A stretch of DNA of 7,217 bases, taken from NCBI GenBank assembly GCA_002384765.1, contig DGBM01000197.1, positions 7,658 through 14,874 on the forward strand, written 5' to 3'. Positions 1 through 5,607 of this stretch are shown piece after piece; within the stretch, counting starts at the first letter, position 1; the number at the start of each line of letters is the position of its first letter. The position numbers and the translations under genes are program-made. Below the pieces are notes generated by a model. It was not told where the DNA came from. It saw only the letters and a program-made list of their open reading frames with translations, and ran no database searches. The DNA is from Demequinaceae bacterium UBA4004. GTDB taxonomy: Bacteria > Actinomycetota > Actinomycetes > Actinomycetales > Demequinaceae.

Positions 1-47
1 TTGTGTTCGATCGCCGTGAGGTCGATCTCGATGCGGGGCGAAATCAC
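1..47 (-). CDS. Alanine/ornithine racemase-like PLP enzyme, N-terminal end only
   Basis: Only the first 15 codons are in the window; the gene continues beyond position 1. Reading from GTG at 47-45, the peptide is (M)ISPRIEIDLTAIEH. The 'PR-EIDL-AI-H' pattern is the usual first strand and helix of the fold III PLP-dependent alanine/ornithine racemase family, a few residues ahead of the PLP-binding lysine. The start is supported by a GGAG ribosome binding site at 53-56, five bases upstream, and by the GTGA overlap with the stop codon of the preceding gene, which suggests translational coupling. Family enzymes interconvert L and D forms of alanine, ornithine or other amino acids in the cytoplasm. 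Substrate, length and active site cannot be judged here. The family call rests on a short but characteristic stretch. Confidence 0.6.
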   Translation of the reverse strand, partial: MISPRIEIDLTAIEH

Positions 48-1219
48 TTGATCTCCGCTTCTTGCGCGAACGGGGCGAGCAGCGACGGGAAGGCGTCGGT
101 CACCATTCCCACGAGTTCGCGCGGGTCGCGCCACAAGGCGTCGGTTGCGGGGATGCCCAGTTCGGCTTCGTAGAGGATCGCGGCGGCATCGACCTCGGCG
201 GGAGTCATGCCCTCGTGGTTAATAGTCAAGCCAATCACTCGGGTCTTGCCAAAGGCCTCGATAAGGGCGACCTCCGTTGCCGCCAGCGGCATCGGCACGT
301 CGGGATAGTCGGACAGCATGGTGCGCGCGGGGGCGTGCTGCATGATGACCGCCTGCGGGCGCGAGGCGCGCAGCACCACCGTGGAGCTGAGATACGCGGG
401 GTGGCTGAGCGCGCCCTGGCCCTCGATGACGATCACGGCCGGGTGCTCGCCCTCCCAGGCGGCCACCACGGCGCCCTCAAGTTCGCCCACGCCAAACTGG
501 GCGGGGATCGCGTCGAGCGCCACACCATACTTGGCGCCCTGCATCAGGCCGGTCTGGCCCGTGCCCACCATGACGGTGTGGATGCCGGCATCGTTAAGCG
601 CCTTGGTGAGCAGGGTCGAGGTGGTGCGCTTGCCGATCGCGCCGTCCGTGCCCAGCACCGCGATGCGCACGCAGTCCACGGTGTCGATCGCGCCGTCGAA
701 CATCCGCAGGTCCTTGGTGGCGTGCGGGCGTCGAACATCGTGAAGGATCACGTCGGAGATGGCGGCCGCCGTCGCGATCTCGAGGTCGTCGTTGAGGAAC
801 TCGTGGAGGCCCGAGACGATGTCGAGGCCGGCGGTGACCGCCTCGAGCACGGCCTCGCGGTCGGTCGGGGACATCAGCCCGCTGAGCGGCGCGAGCCCAA
901 AGATCATGGCGTCCGGACGCGGGACAGGCGCCGTGACGTGGGCTGAACTGCGCCCGGCCACGGCGATGGCGGCGGCCAAAGATGCCACCACGGGGATGCC
1001 CGCGTGGTCGCCACCCAACGCAACCCCAGCGTCGGCCCCCGCGTGCGTCGAATCGATCACGGCAAGGATGCGGTAACGTTCGCTCGACCGGACCAGCCCG
1101 TTGGCCGTCTTGCCGTCGACGCTCGCGAAATTGCCCTCGCAGTAGATGACCGCCGTGGGCCGCGCCGCCGGGCGCGCGGGCGTGGGCAGATCGGGGACAG
1201 GGGTGGTGAACGGGCGCAT
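44..1219 (-). CDS. DUF1611 (DgcN-like) P-loop protein
   Basis: A 391-residue protein with the two-part DUF1611 architecture. Residues about 20-150 form a Rossmann-like N-terminal domain (YCEGNF, DGKTANGLVR near 26-44). Residues about 185-385 form a P-loop domain: Walker A GTDGAIGKRT at 190-199, VGTGQTG at 218-224 and EGQGALSHPAY at 266-276, all family hallmarks. The length is slightly above usual because of a proline-rich N-terminal tail of about 20 residues. ATG at 1219 has GAGG at 1229-1232, nine bases upstream. As far as I recall, a characterised member, DgcN, acetylates D-glutamate in a D-glutamate catabolic route with the racemase DgcA. Whether this protein shares that activity is inference. 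The coupled downstream racemase-like gene supports a role in D-amino acid metabolism. Family assignment is strong; the reaction is uncertain. Confidence 0.85.
   Translation of the reverse strand: MRPFTTPVPDLPTPARPAARPTAVIYCEGNFASVDGKTANGLVRSSERYRILAVIDSTHAGADAGVALGGDHAGIPVVASLAAAIAVAGRSSAHVTAPVPRPDAMIFGLAPLSGLMSPTDREAVLEAVTAGLDIVSGLHEFLNDDLEIATAAAISDVILHDVRRPHATKDLRMFDGAIDTVDCVRIAVLGTDGAIGKRTTSTLLTKALNDAGIHTVMVGTGQTGLMQGAKYGVALDAIPAQFGVGELEGAVVAAWEGEHPAVIVIEGQGALSHPAYLSSTVVLRASRPQAVIMQHAPARTMLSDYPDVPMPLAATEVALIEAFGKTRVIGLTINHEGMTPAEVDAAAILYEAELGIPATDALWRDPRELVGMVTDAFPSLLAPFAQEAEIK
53..56 (-). promoter_or_regulatory. Ribosome binding site of the racemase-like gene
   Basis: GGAG on the minus strand, five bases before GTG at 47-45. 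It lies inside the last codons of the DUF1611 gene and decides the racemase start, which overlaps the upstream stop as GTGA. Confidence 0.55.
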
Positions 1220-1228
1220 ACTGCAAAG

Positions 1229-1249
1229 CCTCGAGTCTGACTCAGAGGA
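1229..1249. repeat. Imperfect dyad (CCTC-GAGTC-T-GACTC-A-GAGG) over the DUF1611 ribosome binding site
   Basis: GAGTC at 1233-1237 and GACTC at 1239-1243 are exact inverted repeats around T1238, flanked by CCTC (1229-1232) and GAGG (1246-1249). The dyad sits 10-30 bases upstream of the DUF1611 ATG and its outer arm is the Shine-Dalgarno sequence. A one-base centre suits a protein-binding operator better than a tight RNA hairpin, though a looser RNA fold that masks the ribosome site is possible. No regulator gene is adjacent in the window. Confidence 0.35.
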
Positions 1250-1255
1250 GGCGCC

Positions 1256-1350
1256 GGGATCGTTCCGGCCAGGAGGCCGGTGTCAACGAGAGGTCCCCAC
1301 TAAGAAGTGGTGGATTCCCAGTGTACGCCGGGGGTGCAAGCTCCCCGGCG
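1256..1350. other. Cluster of inverted repeats; candidate structured RNA leader or operator array
   Basis: In plus-strand order: GGGA 1256-1259 pairs TCCC 1316-1319. TCGTT 1260-1264 pairs AACGA 1285-1289 and encloses the perfect hairpin CCGGCC-AGGA-GGCCGG at 1265-1280. CCACT-AAGA-AGTGG at 1297-1310 extends with TCC 1294-1296 against GGA 1312-1314. Together these can fold as a compact three-way junction. CGCCGGGG 1326-1333 pairs CCCCGGCG 1343-1350 as a separate perfect 8-bp stem. The same pairing is available to either strand, so it could lie in the leader of the DUF1611 operon (minus) or upstream of the ybaK-like gene (plus). I could not match it to a riboswitch class I know. GC-rich DNA makes chance pairing easier. 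Confidence 0.35.
1320..1325 (-). promoter_or_regulatory. Possible -10 box of the DUF1611-racemase operon
   Basis: TACACT on the minus strand fits the TAnnnT pattern of actinobacterial vegetative promoters. It would start transcription near 1313 and give a leader of about 95 bases. No convincing -35 lies 16-18 bases upstream; that space is taken by the 8-bp inverted repeat 1326-1350, which could instead be an operator. If this promoter is used, the outermost stem of the proposed three-way junction would be missing from the transcript. Confidence 0.25.
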
Positions 1351-1409
1351 GCCCGCGTCCCCACGTGAGGCGTGCGGAAGCCCTGGCGTCGGCCGCGCGT
1401 TGACCCGAC

Positions 1410-1895
1410 ATGACCGATACCCCCGCCACCCGCGCGCTCGCCGCCTCCGGGATCGTCCACACCGTGACCGAGCACGGACCCGTCCGCTCGCTCGAGGAGG
1501 CCGCGACCGCGCGCGGGCTTGAGCCCCGGCAGATCCTCAAGACCCTGGTGGTCAGGCGCGCCGAGGGCGACTACCTGCTGGTGCTGGTGCCCGGCGACCG
1601 CCAGATCAGCTGGCCCAAGCTGCGCGAGTTGCTGGGCGTCAGCCGGCTGTCGATGCCGGACAAGGACGTGGCACGCGACGTCACCGGGTACGAGCGCGGC
1701 ACCATCACGCCGTTCGGGTCGCTGCCCTCGCCCGCCGGAACCCCCTGGCCCGTGATCGCCGACGCGCTGATCGCGTCGCGCGAAGGCCCGGTCTCGATTG
1801 GCGGCGGCGCACACGGGGTGGCTGCGTCGGTGGATCCGGCGGCGCTGGTGGAGGTGTTGGGCGCGCGCGTGGCCGATGTGACGGAGCCCCTGTAG
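1410..1895 (+). CDS. YbaK/EbsC-family aminoacyl-tRNA deacylase
   Basis: A 161-residue, single-domain protein of the usual YbaK/ProX length. Family members hydrolyse mischarged aminoacyl-tRNAs (Cys-tRNA(Pro), Ala-tRNA(Pro) and others) in trans in the cytoplasm, supporting translation fidelity. Visible markers are QILKTLVV at 41-48, where K44 corresponds to the conserved catalytic lysine, VPGDRQISWPKL at 60-71, GYERGTITPFG at 93-103, and the SIGGG turn at 129-133. ATG at 1410 is the earliest possible start because TGA lies in frame at 1401. No Shine-Dalgarno sequence precedes it, so translation may be leaderless or weak; I see no clear -10 box either. It is divergent from the DUF1611 operon and convergent with the methyltransferase gene, seven bases stop to stop. 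Family certain; tRNA specificity unknown. Confidence 0.88.
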   Translation: MTDTPATRALAASGIVHTVTEHGPVRSLEEAATARGLEPRQILKTLVVRRAEGDYLLVLVPGDRQISWPKLRELLGVSRLSMPDKDVARDVTGYERGTITPFGSLPSPAGTPWPVIADALIASREGPVSIGGGAHGVAASVDPAALVEVLGARVADVTEPL

Positions 1896-1902
1896 TCGAG
1901 AC

Positions 1903-2394
1903 CTACGACATTTTGGCACCCTCGCGCGCCAGCAACGAGCGCTTGACGTCCACTCCCCACGCGAAGCCCGTCAGCGCCCCGGACGCCCCCACCACCCGGT
2001 GGCAGGGCACGAACAGCGCGACCGCGTTGCGACCGCACGCCGCGCCCACCGCACGGCTCGCGCCGGGGCTCCCGAGTGCGGCCGCGAGTTCGCCGTAGCG
2101 GCGCACCTGCCCGGCAGGGATCTCGCGCAGAGCGCTCCACACCGCCGCCTGGAACGCGGTGCCGCGCTGCGCGACCGGCACGCTCGCCGGGGCGGCGACG
2201 TCTCCCGCGTAGAACGCACGCACAGCGGACGATGCGCGACACACCCCCGGGCCGAGGCCTTCCGGCGCGAGGCCCGCCCGCATCGCGACGGTGGCCAGAT
2301 CGTCGGACCAGGCGGAGGCGACGACGGCGCCGTCCGCATCCTCTATGAGGGTGAACGGGCCGTCAGGGGTGTCGAGCAGCTGGCACGTGTACAT
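1903..2394 (-). CDS. ogt: Methylated-DNA--[protein]-cysteine S-methyltransferase (O6-methylguanine repair)
   Basis: A 163-residue suicide repair protein that moves a methyl group from O6-methylguanine (and O4-methylthymine) to its own cysteine. The C-terminal half carries the DNA-binding/active-site domain: FQAAVWSALREIPAGQVRRYGELA at about 81-104 split over the wing and recognition helix, RAVGAACGRN at 114-123, and the signature PCHRV at 130-134 with acceptor C131. TGFAWGVDVKRSLLAREG closes the domain. The N-terminal half (1-75) is the weakly conserved ribonuclease-H-like domain. Length is typical. The ATG at 2394 shares its A with the stop of the upstream Ada/AlkA gene (TGATG), showing translational coupling; its own frame stays open far upstream, but that is only a GC-rich shadow. 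Expression is therefore likely tied to ada. Equivalent to Ogt/AdaB. Confidence 0.93.
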   Translation of the reverse strand: MYTCQLLDTPDGPFTLIEDADGAVVASAWSDDLATVAMRAGLAPEGLGPGVCRASSAVRAFYAGDVAAPASVPVAQRGTAFQAAVWSALREIPAGQVRRYGELAAALGSPGASRAVGAACGRNAVALFVPCHRVVGASGALTGFAWGVDVKRSLLAREGAKMS

Positions 2395-3926
2395 CAGTGA
2401 TCTCCGGGGGTAGTGGTGGACGGCGCCGATGCATGAGAAGCCGCCGCGCTCCACAGGTGCATCATCAGGTAGCTGCGCCAGGGGGCGAGCGTTGTCGCGG
2501 CTTCGGCGAGGCCGCGTGAGTCGTGAGGCAGGCCGAGCGCCTTGGCGCCCGCCCGCACGGCCGAGTCGCCAGTCAGCAGGATGTCGGTGGTGCCCAGCAC
2601 GCGCAGGGCCACGTAGTGCGAGGTCCACGGGCCGACACCCCGCAGCGCCTCCAGCTCGGAGGTGAAGTCCTCGCGGGTGGCGCCCACGTCGAGGCGCACC
2701 TGGCCGCTCGCGATCGCGGCGCATGCGCGCACGAGCGCCTCGCGTCGCGCCTTGGGGCCGCCGATCAGGTCGTAGACCTGGTCTGCCATGACGTCGGCTT
2801 GGGGGAACAGATGGGTCACGCCGGAGTGGGCGAGCGCCTGGGGTAACGGCACGGCGAGCGCGGTCACGATGCGCTGCACGGCGGTGCGGCCGGCGGCCAC
2901 CGACACCTGCTGGCCGAGGATGGCCCGCGCCACCATCTCCACCGGGTCGAGCGCGCCGGGGATGCGGATGCCGGGTCGCCCGGCCACCGCAGGCGCGAGC
3001 AGCGGGTGGGTCGCGAGCGCCGCGTCGATCGCCTCGGGGTCGGCGTCCAGATCGACGAGCCTGCGGGCGCGGGTCAGCAGCGAGGGTAAGTCGGCCAGGT
3101 GCTCCACCCGGGCCGTGACCCGCACGGCTCCGGGCTCGGGCGCAATCGTCATGGTGGCCGCTCCGCTGGCCAGGCGCATCGATCGCGTGTACGCCCCGTC
3201 CCTCGTATACGCACCGCCCGCCGCGAACTCCACGCCGGCCAGCGCGCGCCGGCCCAGCCATTCGATCACCCCCGCGCCGTCGAAGGGCTCGCGGGCGGCC
3301 AGCCGGACGGTCACGGTGCCGGGGGCCGCGGCGGCTCCGGCGTCCGCCTCGACCCGGCGCGCGCGGGCACGCAGAGCCGTGGGGGTCATCCCAAACACCT
3401 CGGCGATCGTATCGTTGAACTGCCGGATTGATGCGAAGCCGGCCGCAAACGCGACGTCGCCCGCGGGCATCGGCGTGGACACCAGCAGGTGTCTGGCGTT
3501 GTGGGCGCGCTGGGCCCTGGCCAGGGCGAGCGGCCCGGCGCCGAGCTCCTCCGTGAGCAGCCGCGTGAGCTGACGCGTGGAGTACCCGAGCCGCGCCGCG
3601 AGCGCGGACACGCCGTCGCGGTCCACCACGCCGTCCGCGATGAGGCGCATGGCGCGCGCGGACGTGTCCTCGCGAGAGTTCCACTCGGGGCTCCCCGGCA
3701 CCGCCTCGGGAAGGCACCGCTTGCAGGCGCGATAGCCGGCGAGGTGGGCCGCCGCGGACGTGGTGAAGAATTCGACGTGGGGTCGCTTGGGGGTACGCGC
3801 CGGGCAGCTGGGACGGCAGTAGATGCCGGTGGTCCGCACGGCCATCACAAACTGCCCATCGAAGCGTCGGTCTCGCCCGGACGATGCCCGGTAGCAGGCG
3901 TCGGCGTCGAGTGCGGTCCCGGTCAT
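2394..3926 (-). CDS. alkA: Ada (AdaA)-AlkA fusion: methyl-sensing regulator and 3-methyladenine DNA glycosylase
   Basis: A 510-residue multidomain protein. Residues 8-75 are the Ada zinc domain with four cysteines, C37, C41, C68 and C71; C37 (in GIYCRPSC) matches the methylphosphotriester acceptor of E. coli Ada. Residues about 86-190 are an AraC-type double helix-turn-helix (VSALAARLGYSTRQLTRLL; FAAGFASIRQFN). Residues about 203-310 are the AlkA N-terminal domain. Residues about 318-495 are the HhH-GPD glycosylase with LGQQVS at 337-342, hairpin LRGVGPWTSHYVALR around 428-442 and catalytic aspartate D454. It should sense alkylated DNA, activate its own operon and excise alkylated bases. ATG at 3926 follows a recognisable promoter but no clear Shine-Dalgarno. 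It is coupled to the methyltransferase downstream. An unusual 6-residue tandem duplication (238-249) lies in the AlkA N-terminal domain. Confidence 0.93.
   Translation of the reverse strand: MTGTALDADACYRASSGRDRRFDGQFVMAVRTTGIYCRPSCPARTPKRPHVEFFTTSAAAHLAGYRACKRCLPEAVPGSPEWNSREDTSARAMRLIADGVVDRDGVSALAARLGYSTRQLTRLLTEELGAGPLALARAQRAHNARHLLVSTPMPAGDVAFAAGFASIRQFNDTIAEVFGMTPTALRARARRVEADAGAAAAPGTVTVRLAAREPFDGAGVIEWLGRRALAGVEFAAGGAYTRDGAYTRSMRLASGAATMTIAPEPGAVRVTARVEHLADLPSLLTRARRLVDLDADPEAIDAALATHPLLAPAVAGRPGIRIPGALDPVEMVARAILGQQVSVAAGRTAVQRIVTALAVPLPQALAHSGVTHLFPQADVMADQVYDLIGGPKARREALVRACAAIASGQVRLDVGATREDFTSELEALRGVGPWTSHYVALRVLGTTDILLTGDSAVRAGAKALGLPHDSRGLAEAATTLAPWRSYLMMHLWSAAASHASAPSTTTPGDH
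3180..3215 (-). repeat. Imperfect 18-bp tandem duplication inside the AlkA N-terminal domain
   Basis: Units at 3198-3215 and 3180-3197 encode GAYTRD and GAYTRS (residues 238-249). The central 13 bases differ only at a few positions, two of them silent, so the copy looks like an old in-frame duplication in a surface hairpin. Confidence 0.5.
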
Positions 3927-3972
3927 GGGTCAAGACTGCACGGCAAACGGCGCGCGCGCTAGCGGTTTTCGG

Positions 3973-4001
3973 ACATTACGGTGGGGCTGGCCTCACGGCA
4001 A
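3973..4001 (-). promoter_or_regulatory. Promoter of the ada/alkA-ogt operon
   Basis: On the minus strand, a -35 TTGCCG (4001-3996) is followed by a 17-base spacer and a -10 TAATGT (3978-3973). Transcription would start near 3966, giving a leader of about 40 bases before ATG 3926. The leader begins with AAAACCGC followed by an alternating GC run (plus-strand 3950-3968). This may hold the binding site for the methylated Ada regulator, but I see no match to a known Ada box. Confidence 0.45.
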
Positions 4002-4005
4002 TAAA

Positions 4006-4044
4006 GGAACGACCCGGTCGAGGGGGGGTTGACCGGGCCGTTCC
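4006..4044 (-). terminator. Rho-independent terminator, minus strand
   Basis: GGAACGACCCGGTC (4006-4019) and GACCGGGCCGTTCC (4031-4044) form a 14-bp stem with one mismatch and an 11-base loop. Read on the minus strand the stem is followed at once by TTTATT, as expected of an intrinsic terminator. On the plus strand no T run follows. It would end transcripts coming from the MFS gene, or from the promoter-like sequence at 4076-4103, before the ada promoter. Confidence 0.7.
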
Positions 4045-4075
4045 ACCTTCAAGTACACACCCACGGGCACGAAAC

Positions 4076-4103
4076 TCGCTACCCTTTGTCGAAATCTTGT
4101 CAA
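4076..4103 (-). promoter_or_regulatory. Promoter-like sequence between the two hairpins
   Basis: On the minus strand a perfect -35 TTGACA (4103-4098), a 16-base spacer and TAGCGA (4081-4076), a weak -10 lacking the final T. It lies in the most AT-rich stretch of this intergenic region. A transcript from here would start near 4068 and meet the terminator 4006-4044, giving a short RNA of about 65-70 bases. Confidence 0.3.
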
Positions 4104-4117
4104 CTTTGAGAGTGTTC

Positions 4118-4143
4118 TTTCGGGGCGCGGCGGAGCCCCGAAA
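4118..4143 (-). terminator. Perfect 9-bp hairpin just after the MFS stop codon
   Basis: TTTCGGGGC (4118-4126) and GCCCCGAAA (4135-4143) are exact inverted repeats around an 8-base loop, three bases downstream of the MFS stop. On the minus strand the stem is followed by GAACAC rather than a T run, so it is either a tail-less actinobacterial terminator or a 3' end-stabilising hairpin. The canonical terminator lies about 75 bases further on. Confidence 0.45.
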
Positions 4144-4146
4144 CTC

Positions 4147-5535
4147 CTAGGCGGGGTCGGGCGCCGCCGGATTTCTGATGCCCAGCCACGACACCACCCC
4201 TGCCAAGGCGAGCAGCACCCCCACAAACACGGCCGCGCGGTGGAAGCCCGCCAGGTCGAGTTGGCCGCCCACCACCGCGCCCAGCGCGGCCACCGCCACC
4301 AGACTTGCGACGCGCGCGATCGCGTTGTTCACCGCGGAGCCGATGCCGGCACGGGAGGAGTCGACTGCGCCCAGCACGGCGGCGGTGAGGGGTGACACGG
4401 TCGCCGCGAGCCCCACCCCAAACAGCAGCACCCCTGGGAGCACTTGCGTCCAATAGGAGAAGGGTTCGCCGACGGTCAGCAGCAGCAGGGAGCCGCCCGC
4501 CATGGTGATGGGACCCCAGGTCATGAACAGCCGGGGGCCGACGCGACCGGCCACGGCGCCCGCACGCGAACTGAGCACAATGAGCGCGAGCGTGATCGGC
4601 ATCGTCGACAGGCCGGCGGCCGTTGCCGTCAGCCCCGCGCGCTCCTGCAGATATACCGACACCACAAAGCCGTTGAGGCCCAGCGCTCCGTAGACCAGCA
4701 GGGTGGAGAGGTTGCCCCAGGCGAAGTTGCGGGCCGCGAACAGGGCGAGCGGCAGCATCGGCTGGGCAATGCGCGACTGCCGCCACACAAACCACGCGAA
4801 CACCGCCGTACCCCCCAGCCCTGCGCCCCACACCGCAGGGTCGGACCACCCGAGGTTGGGCTGCTCGATCAGCGCGAACACCGCGCCGCCCAGCCCCACC
4901 GCGCACAGGGCGGCGGACACCAGGTCCACGTGGGCATCGTCCCATCGGACGTCGCGCACCTCGACGCGCTCCAGCAGCAGCAGCGCCACCGCAATGGGCA
5001 GGACGTTGATGACGAATGCCAGTCGCCAGGACGCGAGGTCTACGGCCAGACCGCCGAGCAGGGGGCCGGCGACCATGGCGCCCGCCGTCGCGGCGGTCCA
5101 AGTGCCGATGGCTCGGCCGCGTTCGGCGCCATCAAAGGTGGAGGTGATGAGCGCCAGCGACGATGGCACCAGCATCGCGCCCGCGACGCCCTGCAGCAGG
5201 CGGGCCGCGATCAGCACCTCGGAGGTGGGCGCGGCGGCGATGGCGACGGAGGCAATGCCGAACAGGATGAGGCCGATGCGCAGCACCCGTTGGCGGCCGA
5301 ACGCATCGGACACCGAGCCGGCCACCAGAATCAGCGAGCCCAGGGTCAAGAGGTAGGCGTCCACGGTCCACTGCTGGGTGGTGAGGCCGCCGCCGAGGTC
5401 ATCGACGATCGCGGGCAGGGCCACGGTGACGACGCTCATGTCGAGGAACGCGACAAAGCTGGCGGTGATGGCGATGGCCAGGATCAGGCGCTGCTGGGGA
5501 CTCCGGGTAGCGCTCCGGACGGTGGTGGGGGACAC
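4147..5535 (-). CDS. MFS multidrug exporter, DHA2 (QacA/EmrB) family
   Basis: A 462-residue integral membrane protein expected to have 14 helices and to export drugs or other small molecules using the proton gradient. Family motifs are LDMSVVTVALP at 31-41 in helix 1, motif A GSVSDAFGRQR at 73-83 between helices 2 and 3, RLLQGVAGA at 112-120 in helix 4, and motif C around GAMVAGPLLGG at 152-162 in helix 5, typical of antiporters. The C-terminal half is a continuous series of hydrophobic helices ending IRNPAAPDPA. GTG at 5535 is the only start that keeps helix 1; six bases before it is TACTCT, a TAnnnT -10 box, so the transcript is probably leaderless. GAGGAG abuts the start, too close to act as a normal ribosome site. 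Divergent from the RraB-like gene. Substrate unknown. Confidence 0.88.
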   Translation of the reverse strand: MSPTTVRSATRSPQQRLILAIAITASFVAFLDMSVVTVALPAIVDDLGGGLTTQQWTVDAYLLTLGSLILVAGSVSDAFGRQRVLRIGLILFGIASVAIAAAPTSEVLIAARLLQGVAGAMLVPSSLALITSTFDGAERGRAIGTWTAATAGAMVAGPLLGGLAVDLASWRLAFVINVLPIAVALLLLERVEVRDVRWDDAHVDLVSAALCAVGLGGAVFALIEQPNLGWSDPAVWGAGLGGTAVFAWFVWRQSRIAQPMLPLALFAARNFAWGNLSTLLVYGALGLNGFVVSVYLQERAGLTATAAGLSTMPITLALIVLSSRAGAVAGRVGPRLFMTWGPITMAGGSLLLLTVGEPFSYWTQVLPGVLLFGVGLAATVSPLTAAVLGAVDSSRAGIGSAVNNAIARVASLVAVAALGAVVGGQLDLAGFHRAAVFVGVLLALAGVVSWLGIRNPAAPDPA

Positions 5536-5541
5536 CTCCTC

Positions 5542-5547
5542 AGAGTA
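5542..5547 (-). promoter_or_regulatory. -10 box of a leaderless MFS transcript
   Basis: TACTCT on the minus strand ends six bases before GTG 5535, the spacing expected if transcription starts at the start codon. No good -35 is visible. Confidence 0.45.
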
Positions 5548-5553
5548 GGTGAG

Positions 5554-5570
5554 GCGCGCTCTACGCGCGC
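5554..5570. repeat. GC-rich inverted repeat between two divergent promoters
   Basis: GCGCG at 5554-5558 and CGCGC in 5564-5570 flank a short CTCTA-containing centre. It lies between the -10 boxes of the MFS and RraB-like genes and could bind a shared regulator. Simple GC alternation is common in this genome, so chance is a real alternative. Confidence 0.2.
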
Positions 5571-5595
5571 GGTCTGGGCGGCACTGCGGGCCCGG

Positions 5596-5601
5596 TAAAT
5601 T
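5596..5601 (+). promoter_or_regulatory. -10 box of a leaderless transcript for the RraB-like gene
   Basis: TAAATT, then exactly six bases, then ATG 5608. No Shine-Dalgarno lies upstream of the ATG, so a leaderless mRNA is the simplest reading. Confidence 0.6.
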
Positions 5602-5607
5602 GACCGC

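Noticed and set aside
62..946. A 294-codon plus-strand open frame
   Set aside because: It is antisense to the well-conserved DUF1611 gene and its protein is His/Arg/Gly-rich without any recognisable domain.
1281..1350. tRNA-like fold
   Set aside because: No T-arm GGTTCRA sequence and no matching acceptor stem of tRNA length.
1220..1409. ZTP (pfl) or T-box riboswitch
   Set aside because: The minus strand has CCGCCGGGGAGC and GTGGGGACC, which recall conserved pieces of these classes, but the other required elements (the CGUGACUGGC and GCCGCCUGGGC parts of ZTP; the specifier stem and UGGNACCGCG of a T-box) are missing.
1903..3933. A single 676-codon open frame on the minus strand running into the methyltransferase
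   Set aside because: Its upstream two thirds is the wrong frame of the Ada/AlkA gene, with arginine- and glycine-rich low-complexity protein. The real methyltransferase begins at ATG 2394 in the TGATG overlap.
4118..4143. Insertion-sequence terminal repeat
   Set aside because: The inverted repeat is internal and short, with no transposase gene or target duplication; a hairpin after the MFS stop is the simpler reading.
4444..5598. A 384-codon plus-strand open frame
   Set aside because: It mirrors the MFS gene; the protein is rich in Gln, Arg, Gly and His, as expected of the antisense of hydrophobic codons in GC-rich DNA.
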